This document shows, in pieces, positions 11,558 to 22,959 of a DNA stretch of 54,740 bases. Position 1 is the stretch's first letter; each line of letters opens with the position of its first letter. Both the position numbers and the translations under genes were made by a program. The notes beneath the pieces were generated by a model. That model did no database searches. It saw only the letters and a program-made list of their open reading frames with translations, and was not told where the DNA came from. The DNA comes from Pseudomonas morbosilactucae (GTDB lineage Bacteria > Pseudomonadota > Gammaproteobacteria > Pseudomonadales > Pseudomonadaceae): the NCBI RefSeq assembly GCF_023241715.1, contig NZ_JALQCW010000062.1, positions 1 to 54,740 of the forward strand, in the 5' to 3' direction.

Positions 11558-13120
11558 CGGCAAAATGGCATTACAGGCGGTCGCGCCGTTCACAATCCGT
11601 CCGACGCGGGTGAACGGGGTGAACTATAAGGTTTTACCAAAAGCATCGAGGAACGCCTCCCATGCAGATGCTCAAGACCGAACAAGGAGCCACGCCGTCG
11701 CCGACGGCCGCGCTGCATCGCTGGCATGGACGCTTCAACCTGCTGCGCTGGTTTTCCGTGGTGAGCTTTTTCATCATTGGCGCCGTGGCCCTGGGCTTGG
11801 GGTATATCTCCACCCGCTTTGTGGTCACCGAGAGCATCGAGCGCGATGCCTTGCTTACCGCTCAGTTCATCCAGGCGATTGGCGCGGCCGAGGTGCGCCA
11901 CGCGGCCATCAGCCCCAACCGGACCATGGGCGAGCTGCTGGACCCACGGCAGGACGAGGCCTACCCGGACGTCGACCCGCTGTGGCGCGCGGCGGCGCGC
12001 AATGAGTTCCTCGATCACGTGGAGCACCTGCCGGACATTCTCCTGGCCACCGTGTATGCCTTGGACCGCACGGTGATCTGGTCCACCAATCCGGAGTTGA
12101 TCGGCGTGCGCATCGTCGACGATGACGAACTCGACGAGTCGTTCGAGATGAAGGTGCCGGTGTCCTCCAGCTACCACCAGATCGACGAGGAGCGCCCCGA
12201 GCAGCAACTGCTGCGCGAGCCCCAGTACCTGTTTATCGAGAACTACATCCCCATGTTCAACGCCGACCAGAGCAAGGTCATGGCCATGGTGGAAATCTAC
12301 AAGGAGCCGGCCGACCTGGTGCAACGCATCCAGCGCGGCTTCAAGCTGATCTGGCTGGCGACCCTGCTAGGCGGCGCGCTGATCTACGGCGGCCTGTTCT
12401 GGATCGTGCGGCGCGCCGCGCAGATGCTGCAGAGCCAGGAGAAACAACTGATCACCAATGAAACCTTCGTCGCGTTGGGGGAGATGTCCTCGGCGGTGGC
12501 CCACAGCCTGCGCAACCCGTTGGCGACCATCCGCTCCAGCGCCGAGCTGGCCCAGGAAGTGGCCAGCCAGCCGGCGCAGAAAAACATCGGCGACATCATC
12601 AATCAGGTCGATCGCATGTCGCGCTGGGTGCGCGAGCTGCTGGTGTCGCTGCGGCCGGTGAACGACGAGCATGAAGCGGTGGACCTGGTGCTGGTCATCG
12701 ACGATACCCTGAATGCCTTCGAACCGCAGATCAAGCGCTCCGGGGTCCAGGTGCGCTTCACGCCCCAGGGCTTCCCGCCGGTGGTCAGCCAGCAGGTGCT
12801 GCTGACGCAGATTCTCAATAGTCTGTTCGCCAACGCCCTGGAAGCCATGCCCAAGGGCGGCACCCTGACCATCGACATCGAACCCCAGGCTGGAGGGCGC
12901 TTGCTGATGGTGCTCAACGACAGCGGTAAAGGCATGACCGCGCAACAGCAGCAGATGGTCTTCAAGCCCTTTTTCACCACCAAGCAGGGCGGGCTGGGAG
13001 TGGGCTTGGCGTTGGTCAAACGCATCATGGAACGCTTTGACGGCTCGGTCGAACTGACCAGCCGCGAGCAGGAAGGAACCCGTGTCTGTCTGAACTTCAA
13101 AGTGGCATCGGGAGGGGAAT

Positions 13121-14548
<1,428 letters not shown>

Positions 14549-14554
14549 GCGGCG

Positions 14555-14923
14555 CTACGGGTTCAACTGGGCCTCGCGGCGGCGACAGGTGAGCATGCAA
14601 CTGGGGTCCGGCACTTCGCTGTCGACGTAAACCCCGCGCTGGCGGTCGTAGGTGCGGATAAACACCCGCAATTGCTGGTCGGCCAGCACCGGCACCCGGG
14701 AGTTGGCGAAGTCATGGGGCTCGCTGATCACCACGAAGTTCTCGGGCATCGCGGGTTCGTAGGGTTGGGGCGGTGCCGAGCCCAGGGGCTGGGGCTCGGG
14801 GTCCGAGAAAATCGGCGGCAGGCTGTAGTCGGGGCTGTCGTAACGGGCTTCGGCGGCGTGGCCGGTGGCGGCGAACCCCAGGCAGCAGAGCAGGGCCAGC
14901 AGCTTCGGATCAAGACGAATCAT
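14555..14923 (-). CDS. Small secreted protein of unknown function
   Basis: 122 residues from ATG 14923 (AAGG upstream); an ORF extension to 15061 lacks a site and would bury the signal peptide. Residues 1-24 are a signal peptide (MIRLDPKLL...GHAAEA). The mature part is Pro-rich (SLPPIFSDPEPQPLG) then has a compact domain with two Cys near the end (SCMLTCRRREAQ). It is convergent with mnxR. I do not recognise the family. A periplasmic or secreted role is all that can be said. Confidence 0.65.
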   Translation of the reverse strand: MIRLDPKLLALLCCLGFAATGHAAEARYDSPDYSLPPIFSDPEPQPLGSAPPQPYEPAMPENFVVISEPHDFANSRVPVLADQQLRVFIRTYDRQRGVYVDSEVPDPSCMLTCRRREAQLNP

Positions 14924-15094
14924 GGCGCACCTTTGCAGGGTTCCCTGCGGCACAGGCGAGATCACCAATTTAGCAGGCTGGCGCTGAGGCCCCGGGATAT
15001 CCGCTGGCCGGTGCAGCCATGCCTGCCCGGATGCCGGCGAGGGCGGGGTTGAAGCCGCCATCGCCGATCATCCGGCGGGTGTGCCGTCGACGCC

Positions 15095-16867
15095 TCAGAA
15101 CTGCTCGGCGTCCAGCTCGAACAAAGGGTCACTGCCCGCGCGGATGCTCTGTTCCAGGCTGAGGATGCGCGGCAGCAAACGGCTGAAGTAGAACCGCGCG
15201 GTGGCCTGCTTGGCGCCGTAAAACGCCGGGTCGGCACTCCGCTGTTGTTCGGCGACCTGGGCCATGCGCGCCCACAGGTAGGCATAGGCCACGTAGCCGA
15301 ACAGGTGCAGGTATTCCACACAGGCGCTGCCAATGGCGTGGGGGTTGAGGCGTGCCTGTTCCTGCAGCCAGTCGCTGAGGCTTTCCAGGCGCTGCACCGC
15401 GTCCAGCAACTTGCTGCTGTAGGCCGCGCCGGCCTGCTGGGCGTAGTCGCGGATTTCCCCGGTGAACAGGCGCAGGGCCACGCCGCCGTTGCCCACCACT
15501 TTGCGCCCCAGCAAATCCAGGGCCTGGATGCCGTTGGTGCCTTCGTAGATCTGCGCGATGCGCACGTCGCGCACCAGTTGTTCCTGGCCCCATTCGCGGA
15601 TGTAGCCGTGGCCGCCAAACACTTGCTGGCCGTGCACGCAGCTGTCCAGGCCGGTGTCGGTGAAAAACGCCTTGGCCACCGGGGTCAGCAGCGCCACCAG
15701 GGCTTCGGCGTTGTGCCGCTCCTGAGGCTGGTCGGCGAATTTGGCCAGGTCCAGTTGTTGTCCCACGTAGCTGGCAAAGGCGCGGCCGCCTTCGGTCATG
15801 GCTTTCATGCTGAGCAGCATGCGCCGCACATCGGGGTGGACGATGATCGGATCGGCCACCTTGTCCTTGGCCACGGCGCCGGCCGGGGAGCGGCTTTGCA
15901 GCCGTTCCCGGGCGTAGGTGCGGGCGTTCTGGTAGGAGGTTTCGGCGCAACCGATGCCCTGGATGCCGATCGACAGGCGCTCGTAATTCATCATGGTGAA
16001 CATCGCCGCCAGGCCCTTGTTGGCCTCGCCGATCAGCCAGCCGGTGGCGCCGTCGAAGTTCATTACGCAGGTGGCCGAGGCCTTGATGCCCATCTTGTGT
16101 TCGATGGAACCGCAGCCTACGGCGTTGGCCGCGCCCAGGGCGCCGTCCTGGTCCACCAGGATTTTCGGCACCAGGAACAGCGAGATGCCCTTGGGCCCGG
16201 CGGGGGCGTCCGGCAGCTTGGCCAGCACCAGGTGGATGATGTTTTCGGTCAGGTCCTGCTCGCCGCCGGTGATGAAGATCTTGCTGCCGCTGATGCGGTA
16301 GCTGCCGTCGGCCTGGGGTTCGGCGCGGGTGCGGATAATCCCCAGGTCGGTGCCGGCGTGGGCCTCGGTCAGGCACATGGAGCCGGCCCAACGGCCTTCG
16401 TACATCGGCGGCAGGTACAGCGCCTTGAGGGCTTCACTGGCGTGGGCGTCGATGGCCAGGCAGGCCCCGGAACTCAGGGCCGAATACAGGGCGAAGCTGG
16501 AGTTGGCGGCATAGAGCATTTCTTCGAACTGCACCGCGAGCATCTTCGGCATGCCCATGCCGCCGTAGGCCGGGTTGCCGCTGAGGCCGACCCAGCCGCC
16601 CTGGATGTAGGTGCTGTAGGCCTCTTTGAAGCCTTGCGGCGTGCTGACCTGGCCGGCCTGCCACTGCGCGCCTTCCTCGTCGCCGCTGCGGTTGAGCGGG
16701 GCGATCAGGTTGGCGGTGACCTTGGCTGCCTCTTCGAGAATCGCATCGGCGGTGTCGGCGTCCACGGTGTCGGCCAGGGCCGGCAAACGGGCCCAGAGCT
16801 TGGGCGCGTTGAACACCTCATGCAGAACGAAGCGCATATCACGCAGCGGAGCGTTGAATTCGGGCAT
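15095..16867 (-). CDS. Acyl-CoA dehydrogenase (large, DmdC/FadE-like, about 590 aa)
   Basis: 590 residues from ATG 16867 (GAGG upstream). Oxidises an acyl-CoA to the trans-2-enoyl-CoA with FAD. The N-terminal, middle (MCLTEAHAGTDLG, ITGGEQDLTENI) and C-terminal helical domains (YEGTNGIQALDLLGRKV, with the catalytic-region Glu) are all present, plus an extra C-terminal helical extension typical of the 590-600-residue acyl-CoA dehydrogenase subgroup. Downstream of the acyl-CoA ligase gene on the same strand, separated by a REP pair; the two could be co-transcribed. Substrate chain length cannot be read from sequence. Confidence 0.88.
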   Translation of the reverse strand: MPEFNAPLRDMRFVLHEVFNAPKLWARLPALADTVDADTADAILEEAAKVTANLIAPLNRSGDEEGAQWQAGQVSTPQGFKEAYSTYIQGGWVGLSGNPAYGGMGMPKMLAVQFEEMLYAANSSFALYSALSSGACLAIDAHASEALKALYLPPMYEGRWAGSMCLTEAHAGTDLGIIRTRAEPQADGSYRISGSKIFITGGEQDLTENIIHLVLAKLPDAPAGPKGISLFLVPKILVDQDGALGAANAVGCGSIEHKMGIKASATCVMNFDGATGWLIGEANKGLAAMFTMMNYERLSIGIQGIGCAETSYQNARTYARERLQSRSPAGAVAKDKVADPIIVHPDVRRMLLSMKAMTEGGRAFASYVGQQLDLAKFADQPQERHNAEALVALLTPVAKAFFTDTGLDSCVHGQQVFGGHGYIREWGQEQLVRDVRIAQIYEGTNGIQALDLLGRKVVGNGGVALRLFTGEIRDYAQQAGAAYSSKLLDAVQRLESLSDWLQEQARLNPHAIGSACVEYLHLFGYVAYAYLWARMAQVAEQQRSADPAFYGAKQATARFYFSRLLPRILSLEQSIRAGSDPLFELDAEQF

Positions 16868-16942
16868 TGCAGGAACCTCGGGCAAAAGGGGAGGTTGAGC
16901 GGCCGTGGCCGCGTGAATAAAAAACGCAGACCTCGCCACCTG

Positions 16943-17040
16943 GTAGGAGCCGGCCGGGCGGCGCTCCGCTTGTCGGCGAAGGGGCCCATAAGCCTGGCGT
17001 CGCACGGGTGGACACCATCGCCGGCCAGCCAGCTCCTACA
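16943..17040. repeat. REP pair between the ligase and dehydrogenase genes
   Basis: GTAGGAGCCGGCCGGGCGGC at the left and CATCGCCGGCCAGCCAGCTC at the right form an inverted REP pair. The left arm has drifted from the family consensus (CGGGCGG in place of GCTTGCC). Confidence 0.75.
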
Positions 17041-17056
17041 GGGGCGTGTATGCAGG

Positions 17057-18679
17057 CTAGAGGTTTTTCGCCATGTCGCGCAGGACGAATTTCTGGATCT
17101 TGCCGGTGGAGGTCTTGGGTAATTGGCTGAACACCACGGTGCGCGGCACTTTGAAGCCCGCCAAGTGCTCTCGGCAGAAGGCGATGATGTCCGCTTCGCG
17201 CACCTCCTGGTGATCGGCCTTGAGGGTAATGAAGGCGCAGGGTGTCTCGCCCCATTTTTCGTCGGGCCGGGCCACCACGGCCGCTTCCAGCACCGCCGGG
17301 TGGCGATAGAGCACGCCTTCCAGCTCGATGGTGGAGATGTTCTCACCGCCGGAAATGATGATGTCCTTGAGCCGGTCGCGGATCTCAATGTAGCCGTCCG
17401 GGTGGGTCACCCCCAGGTCGCCGGTGTGGAACCAGCCGCCCTCGAAGGCCTCGGCGGTGGCGCTGGGGTTCTTCAGGTAACCCTTCATCACGGTGTTGCC
17501 GCGCATGAAGATCTCGCCGATGGTCTGGCCGTCCCGCGGTGTCGGTTCAAGGGTTTTCGGGTCGGCCACCATCACCCCTTCCAGCGTGGGGTAGCGCACG
17601 CCCTGGCGTGACTTGATCTGCGCCCGCTGCTCCAGGGGCAACTCGTCCCAGGCCGCGTGCCAGGCGCACAGGGTCACCGGGCCATAGACCTCGGTCAGGC
17701 CGTAGACGTGGGTCACCTTGATGCCCATTTCTTCCACCGCACCGATCACCTTGGCCGGCGGCGCGGCCCCGGCCACCATGGCGTTGACCGGGTGGTCGAT
17801 GGCGGCCTTGGCCGACTCCGGCATGTTCACCAGGGCATTGAGCACGATGGGCGCGCCGCACAGGTGGGTGACCTGATGCTCGCGAATCAGGTTGAGGATC
17901 TTCTGCGGATCGACCCGGCGCAAAAACACATGCACCCCGGCCAGGGCGGTGACGGTCCAGGGGTAGCACCAGCCGTTGCAGTGGAACATTGGCAGGGTCC
18001 ACAGGTACACCGGGTGGTTGCCCATGGCCCAGGTCATCTGGTTGCCCAGGGCATTGAGGTAGGCGCCGCGGTGGTGGTAGACCACGCCCTTGGGGTTGCC
18101 GGTGGTGCCCGAGGTGTAGTTGAGGGCGATGGCCTGCCACTCGTCATCCGGCCACTGCCAGGCAAACTCGGGATCGCCCTCGGCAAGAAAGGCCTCGTAG
18201 TCCAGGTCGCTGACTGGCTGGCCTTCGCCGTATTCCGGGTCGTCCAGGTCGATCACCAGGGGCGGGTGGTCGAGCATGGCCACGGCAGCGTGGATCACCT
18301 CGGAGAATTCGCGGTCGGCGATCAGCACCTTGGCTTCGCCGTGGGCCAGCATAAAGGCGATGGCCTCGGCGTCCAGGCGCACGTTGAGGGCATTGAGCAC
18401 GGCGCCGATCATCGGCACGCCGAAGTGCGCTTCGAGCATCGCCGGGATGTTCGGCAGCATCACCGCCACGGTGTCGTTCTTGCCGATGCCGCGTCCGGCC
18501 AGGGCCGAGGCCAGGCGCCGGCAGCGGCGGTAGGTCTGGGCCCAGGTGCGACGGATCGAACCGTGGATCACCGCCGGGTAATCGGGGTAAACCGCAGCGG
18601 TACGCTCGATGAAGCTCAAGGGGGAGAGGGCGATATGGTTGACGGCAGTCGGCGCCAGGCCTTGCTCGTAGATGGACAT
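17057..18679 (-). CDS. Acyl-CoA synthetase (AMP-forming, AlkK/DmdB-like medium chain)
   Basis: 540 residues. ATP-dependent activation of a fatty acid to its CoA ester through an acyl-adenylate. P-loop-like YTSGTTGNPKG near 190, THVYGLTE near 330, GWFHTGDLG near 410, and the C-terminal lid with the invariant Lys in TSTGKIQKF. The order and length match medium-chain ligases such as AlkK. It starts a probable minus-strand unit with the acyl-CoA dehydrogenase and is divergent from the PAS kinase gene. The control region holds a REP pair and an AT-rich palindrome at 18937-18956. Confidence 0.88.
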   Translation of the reverse strand: MSIYEQGLAPTAVNHIALSPLSFIERTAAVYPDYPAVIHGSIRRTWAQTYRRCRRLASALAGRGIGKNDTVAVMLPNIPAMLEAHFGVPMIGAVLNALNVRLDAEAIAFMLAHGEAKVLIADREFSEVIHAAVAMLDHPPLVIDLDDPEYGEGQPVSDLDYEAFLAEGDPEFAWQWPDDEWQAIALNYTSGTTGNPKGVVYHHRGAYLNALGNQMTWAMGNHPVYLWTLPMFHCNGWCYPWTVTALAGVHVFLRRVDPQKILNLIREHQVTHLCGAPIVLNALVNMPESAKAAIDHPVNAMVAGAAPPAKVIGAVEEMGIKVTHVYGLTEVYGPVTLCAWHAAWDELPLEQRAQIKSRQGVRYPTLEGVMVADPKTLEPTPRDGQTIGEIFMRGNTVMKGYLKNPSATAEAFEGGWFHTGDLGVTHPDGYIEIRDRLKDIIISGGENISTIELEGVLYRHPAVLEAAVVARPDEKWGETPCAFITLKADHQEVREADIIAFCREHLAGFKVPRTVVFSQLPKTSTGKIQKFVLRDMAKNL

Positions 18680-18759
18680 GGTTCGGGTACCCGGTGGCTG
18701 ATTATTAGCTCTATTGGCCGAGGCTTGGATGGCGTGTGCTGTGTACCTGGGGTACCCAC

Positions 18760-18824
18760 TGTAGGAGCCGGCTTGCCGGCGAAGGCGATCTCACGGGCCC
18801 CTTCGCTGGCAAGCCAGCGCCTAC
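18760..18824. repeat. REP pair
   Basis: TGTAGGAGCCGGCTTGCCGG and the inverted CGCTGGCAAGCCAGCGCCTA enclose about 20 bases, in the 314-base divergent region 18680-18993. The only other feature seen in that region is the palindrome at 18937. Confidence 0.85.
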
Positions 18825-18936
18825 GGTCAGGCGTGCCCTACAGGCAGGTACGCAGCACACCCAGCGAAAGCTCGGTGACTTATCCGGGGTCTTTTATATA
18901 CTGTTTGTCGATTGATATGGAAGTAATACCTGAGTT

Positions 18937-18956
18937 GTATAGTATTTGTACTATAC
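18937..18956. promoter_or_regulatory. AT-rich palindromic operator candidate
   Basis: Perfect inverted repeat GTATAGTA-TTTG-TACTATAC in an AT-rich patch, 37 bases before the kinase start at 18994. The base composition is very unlike the flanking DNA. It is a likely target for the FixJ-like regulator encoded downstream or for another regulator of the divergent genes. Confidence 0.6.
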
Positions 18957-18993
18957 GAATAATTCACTGTTTTGGCCCACAGGTTGATCGACC

Positions 18994-20883
18994 ATGCCCA
19001 GCTCCACCCACTTGAGCCGCTGGCTGCACCTGCAGCGCGAAGGCCGCTTGCCGGACTCACCCTGGCTTGGCCATGACCCGCAACCCAGCCTGTTGCTGGA
19101 CGCCGAAGCGCGGCCGCTGGACCTCAATCCAGCCTTGCGCCAATGGCTTGAGGGCGCGACCAGCGGCGAGGTCGCGGCGCTGCTGCCGGTCAATCACCCA
19201 GCCCTGGTGCGGGCCTGCCTGGAGCAGCAGCGGGCCATCGAACAGGTGGAGGCCCAGTGGGGCGAGCGGATCCTGCTCTGGACCTTTATCCCTGACCCGC
19301 ACCGGCAACGGGTATTGGCCCGCTGCCAAGAGGCCACGACCCAGGTCCTGGCCGAGCGTGAGTCAGCCAAGGCGCGGCGCCTGTACCGGCTGATCACCGA
19401 AAACACCACCGACCTGATTTCCCGGCACACCCCGGACGGCAGCTTTCTCGACGCCTCGCCGGCCTCCTGGACCCTGCTCGGCTATTGGCCCGAAGAACTG
19501 CGTGGCCTGCTGGCCCGCAGCCTGTTCCACAGCCAGGACCTGGCCGGGCTGATGCAGCGCACCCAGGATGCCCTGGAGCAGGACGGCTACCACACCATGA
19601 CGTACCGCATCCGCCATCGCGACGGCCATTACCTGTGGTTCGAGACCGCCTGCCGGGGGATCCGCGACACCTACACCGGCACCGTGGTGGAAGTGGTGGC
19701 GGTGTCCCGGGACATCACCGCCCGGGTCCAGGCTGAAGAGAACAAACGGCGGCTGGCGGAAGTGGTGGAGGCCAATCCCGACCCGGTGCTGTTTATCCAG
19801 CCGGGCGGCGCGGTGACCTACCTCAACCCGGCCGCCCGGCACACCCTGGGCCTGGGGGCCGAGCAGCCGATGCCCGAGCTGGTCGCGATCCTTAGCCAAG
19901 AGGTGCTGGGCCGCTTGCAACGGGAGGGTTGGGAGCGCGCTGAGCGCAGCGGCCGCTGGAGCATCGAGGCGCGCCTGCAACCCCCGGCCGGCGGCGCCTC
20001 GGTGCCGGTGTCGCTGATGCTCCTGGCCCATCGCGCCGCCAGTGGCGAGCGCTTCTATTCCCTGGTGGCCCATGACCAGAGCGAGCGTGAATTGCGCGAG
20101 GCCCAGCAGCGCCATCACCAGGACGAACTGGCCCACACCGCGCGCCTGGTGACCCTGGGTGAACTGGCCTCGGGCATCGCCCACGAGATCAACCAGCCGT
20201 TGGCGGCGGTGGTCAATTACGCCAACGCCAGCCAGCGCTATTTGCAGAACCTGGACACTCAGCCCGAGGCGGCCCGCAAGGTCGCCCAGGGCCTGGAGCG
20301 GATCGCCGAACAGGCGACCCACGCCGCCGAAGTGATCAAGCGTTTGCGCGCTTTTCTGCGCAAGGGCAGGCGCCAGGTCCAGGCCCTGGACATGGCCGAC
20401 GTGGCCCGGGAAACCGTGCGCCTGTGTGCCTGGGAGGCCCAGGCCTGCCAGGTGACGATCGAGCTGCGCCTGGCGGATAATCTGCCGCCGGTGTACGCCG
20501 ACCGGGTGCTGCTGGAGCAGGTGTTGCTGAACCTGCTGCGCAACGCCATCGAGGCCAATCGCGAGGTGCATCCGCAGCAGGCCTCCCGCATCGTTCTGGG
20601 GGCCGAGGCGGCTGCCGGGGGCGGGGTGCAGGTCAACGTCAGCGACCAGGGCCCCGGGGTGTCCGTCGAGCAGTTGCCGCAGTTGTTCACCCCGTTCTTC
20701 ACCAGCAAGGCCAACGGCCTGGGGTTGGGGCTGTCCATGAGTCGCAGCATCGTCGAAGGTTTCGGCGGCGACTTGCAGGCCCAGCCCCAGGACCGTGGCT
20801 TGACGATGTGCTGTCGGCTACCGGCCAGCGCCCCGGCCGACCCCGATTCAACGTCCCACCCAACAACAGGAGCAAGGCAATGA
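18994..20883 (+). CDS. Cytosolic PAS-domain sensor histidine kinase
   Basis: 629 residues, no membrane segment. Two PAS modules (about 125-245 with LITENTTDLISRHTPDGSF, and about 250-365 with VVEANPDPVLFIQPGG), then HisKA with the H-box ASGIAHEINQPLAAVVNYAN near 395 and HATPase with NLLRNAIEAN, DQGPGV and GLGLGLSMSR. This FixL/DctS-like plan pairs with a FixJ-type regulator, and the next gene is one: its ATG overlaps this stop (ATGA). The neighbours handle acyl-CoA metabolism, so control of short- or medium-chain acid use is plausible but unproven. Confidence 0.85.
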   Translation: MPSSTHLSRWLHLQREGRLPDSPWLGHDPQPSLLLDAEARPLDLNPALRQWLEGATSGEVAALLPVNHPALVRACLEQQRAIEQVEAQWGERILLWTFIPDPHRQRVLARCQEATTQVLAERESAKARRLYRLITENTTDLISRHTPDGSFLDASPASWTLLGYWPEELRGLLARSLFHSQDLAGLMQRTQDALEQDGYHTMTYRIRHRDGHYLWFETACRGIRDTYTGTVVEVVAVSRDITARVQAEENKRRLAEVVEANPDPVLFIQPGGAVTYLNPAARHTLGLGAEQPMPELVAILSQEVLGRLQREGWERAERSGRWSIEARLQPPAGGASVPVSLMLLAHRAASGERFYSLVAHDQSERELREAQQRHHQDELAHTARLVTLGELASGIAHEINQPLAAVVNYANASQRYLQNLDTQPEAARKVAQGLERIAEQATHAAEVIKRLRAFLRKGRRQVQALDMADVARETVRLCAWEAQACQVTIELRLADNLPPVYADRVLLEQVLLNLLRNAIEANREVHPQQASRIVLGAEAAAGGGVQVNVSDQGPGVSVEQLPQLFTPFFTSKANGLGLGLSMSRSIVEGFGGDLQAQPQDRGLTMCCRLPASAPADPDSTSHPTTGARQ

Positions 20884-21515
20884 CCCCCATGGCGCAGCAG
20901 GTGGTGTACGTGGTCGACGACGACCCGGGCATGCTCGACTCCACCGTCTGGCTGCTGGAGTCGGTGGGCCTCAAGGCGCTGCCTTTCACCAGTGGCCGGG
21001 CGTTTCTCGAACACTGCGACCCCAGCCTCAATGCCTGCGTGCTGCTGGATGTGCGCATGCCCGGCATGGGCGGCTTGAATGTCCAGGAGGAACTGCGCCA
21101 GCGCGATATCCAGTTGCCGCTGATCTTTGTCAGTGGCCACGCCGACGTGCCCATCGTGGTCCGGGCGTTCAAGGCCGGGGCAGTGGACTTCATCGAAAAG
21201 CCCTACAACGAACAGCTGTTGCTGGACAGCGTGCAGCAGGCCTTGAGCCGTGCCGACCGCCACCAGAGCCAGAGCGCCGGGCAGGCCCGGGTACACGGCT
21301 TGCTGGAGAGCCTGACGCCACGGGAGAAGGACGTGTTGCTGCCGCTGGTGCAGGGCTACACCAATCGGGACATTGCCGAGCAGTTGGGGGTCAGCGTCAA
21401 GACCATCGACCTGTATCGCTCACGGGTGATGAAGCGCATGCAGGCCGAGCACCTGCCGGAACTGGTGGGCATGGCCATCGCCGCCGGCCTGGTGGACCCG
21501 CTGCAACTGCGCTGA
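20880..21515 (+). CDS. FixJ/NarL-type response regulator
   Basis: 211 residues from ATG 20880, which overlaps the kinase stop by four bases; an upstream start at 20808 would lie wholly within the kinase gene. Receiver domain with acidic pair DDD near residue 15, phospho-acceptor in LLDVRMPGMGG near 55 and K in IEKPY near 105; C-terminal LuxR-type HTH (LTPREKDVLLPLVQGYTNRDIAEQLGVSVKTID). It is convergent with the TetR gene, with only three bases between the stops. Target is unknown; the palindrome at 18937 is a candidate. Confidence 0.88.
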   Translation: MTPMAQQVVYVVDDDPGMLDSTVWLLESVGLKALPFTSGRAFLEHCDPSLNACVLLDVRMPGMGGLNVQEELRQRDIQLPLIFVSGHADVPIVVRAFKAGAVDFIEKPYNEQLLLDSVQQALSRADRHQSQSAGQARVHGLLESLTPREKDVLLPLVQGYTNRDIAEQLGVSVKTIDLYRSRVMKRMQAEHLPELVGMAIAAGLVDPLQLR

Positions 21516-21518
21516 GGC

Positions 21519-22115
21519 TCAGGCCACCGCACTGCGCACTGGAGCGCCGGCCAACAGGCGCTCGATGGCCCCGGTCAGCAGGTTTTCCAGCAGGGTTTCC
21601 CGCTCCCGTTCGGCCAGGGATTGCCCATTGAACCAACTGGGGGCGCTGTTCAACAGGTTGGCCAGCGCATGGCCGGTGGCCCGTCGTGCGCCTTCGCCAA
21701 GGTCGGGCGGGGTGTGCAGAAGGTCCAGCAGTTGCTGTTCGTAGCCTTGGCGCAACTGCTCGACCCGCGCTTGCTGGTCGGGGTTCAGGCAGCCGCTGTC
21801 GCGCTCCACCAAACGGAAATGCCGCGGCAGTTCCCGGTGCAGCTTGAGGTGGGCGCGGATCAGCGCCGGCAGGCAGTCGCCTTGCCGCTTGCGCCGCTGC
21901 AGGCGCTTGAGGGTGCTGTGCAGTTCGTCGTAGAACTCTTCGATCAGGTCCAGCAACAGGTGCTGTTTGCTCGGGTAATGGTGGTACAGCGAACCCGGGG
22001 TCAGGCCCAGGTGGCTGGCCAGCTCACGCATGCCGACCTGGCCAAAGCCCTTGCTGGCGAACAGCTCCAGGGCCTTGTCGCGGCTTTCGGCAAAGCGTGA
22101 GCAGCGCTCAGCCAT
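21519..22115 (-). CDS. TetR-family transcriptional regulator
   Basis: 198 residues. N-terminal HTH is clear (ALELFASKGFGQVGMRELASHLGLTPGSLYHHYPSKQHLL, residues about 14-52); the C-terminal ligand domain is all-helical. The start codon lies inside the last codons of the hydroxyacyl-CoA dehydrogenase gene (8-base overlap), so the two are translationally coupled. A repressor that senses an acyl-CoA or related ligand is a reasonable inference. Confidence 0.85.
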   Translation of the reverse strand: MAERCSRFAESRDKALELFASKGFGQVGMRELASHLGLTPGSLYHHYPSKQHLLLDLIEEFYDELHSTLKRLQRRKRQGDCLPALIRAHLKLHRELPRHFRLVERDSGCLNPDQQARVEQLRQGYEQQLLDLLHTPPDLGEGARRATGHALANLLNSAPSWFNGQSLAERERETLLENLLTGAIERLLAGAPVRSAVA

Positions 22116-22959
22116 AGGTATGGAAGCCTCGTCCGGTCTTGCGGCCCAGGTAGCCGGCGGCGACCATTTCCTTGAGCAGCGGCGCGGGGCGGTATTTGCT
22201 GTCGTTGAAGCCGTCGTAGAAGGCTTGGAGGATCGCCAGCAGGGTGTCGAGGCCGATCAGGTCGGCCAGGGCCAGGGGGCCGATGGGCTGGTTGCAGCCC
22301 AGGCGCATGCCGGCGTCGATGTCCTCGGCGCTGGCCAGGCCTTCCTGGAACACCAGGATCGCCTCGTTGATCATCGGCACCAGGATGCGGTTGACCACGA
22401 AGCCCGGGCGGTTGCCGGCGGTGATTGCGGTTTTGCCCAGGCGTTGGGCCAGGTCCAGGGCCAAGGCGTGGGTCCCGTCGCTGGTCTGCAGGCCGCGGAT
22501 CACCTCAATCAGGCCCATCACCGGCACCGGGTTGAAGAAGTGCAGGCCGATAAAACGCTCGGGCTGGCTGACGCTGGCGGCCAATTGGGTGATCGACAGC
22601 GATGAGGTGTTAGAGGCGATCACGCACTCCGGGCTGACCTGGGCGGCGATCTGTTGCAGCACCCGCAGCTTGAGGTCGAGGTTTTCAGTGGCGGCTTCGA
22701 TCACCAGTTGCACGTCACGCAGGGCGCTGTAATCGGTGCTGGTGCGGATCAGCGCCAGGGCGGCGTTTTTTTGCGCCTCGCTCAGGGTGTCCTTGGCCAC
22801 TTGGCGGTCGAGGTTCTTGGCCACGGTGGCCAGGGCCTTGTCCAGGGCACCTTCGGAGATGTCCAGCAGGGTCACGTTGATGCCCGCCTGGGCACAGACC
22901 TGGGCGATGCCGTTGCCCATGGTGCCGGCCCCGATAACCGCGATAGTGTGCAGATTCAT
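22108..22959 (-). CDS. 3-hydroxybutyryl/3-hydroxyacyl-CoA dehydrogenase
   Basis: 283 residues from ATG 22959, which has AGGAAG upstream; a longer frame to 23247 has no support. NAD(P)-dependent oxidation of 3-hydroxyacyl-CoA to 3-oxoacyl-CoA. Rossmann motif IAVIGAGTMGNGIAQ at 6-20, the SNTSSLSIT loop near 115, catalytic His in HFFNPVPVMGLIEVI near 140, and C-terminal NRPGFVVNRIL. Length matches the single-domain HbdA/PaaH family. Overlaps the TetR gene. Divergent from the AraC-type gene. Confidence 0.9.
   Translation of the reverse strand: MNLHTIAVIGAGTMGNGIAQVCAQAGINVTLLDISEGALDKALATVAKNLDRQVAKDTLSEAQKNAALALIRTSTDYSALRDVQLVIEAATENLDLKLRVLQQIAAQVSPECVIASNTSSLSITQLAASVSQPERFIGLHFFNPVPVMGLIEVIRGLQTSDGTHALALDLAQRLGKTAITAGNRPGFVVNRILVPMINEAILVFQEGLASAEDIDAGMRLGCNQPIGPLALADLIGLDTLLAILQAFYDGFNDSKYRPAPLLKEMVAAGYLGRKTGRGFHTYG

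Noticed and set aside
15245..17122. 625-residue plus-strand frame opposite the acyl-CoA dehydrogenase
   Set aside because: Antisense shadow of a high-GC gene; the minus strand carries clear family motifs.
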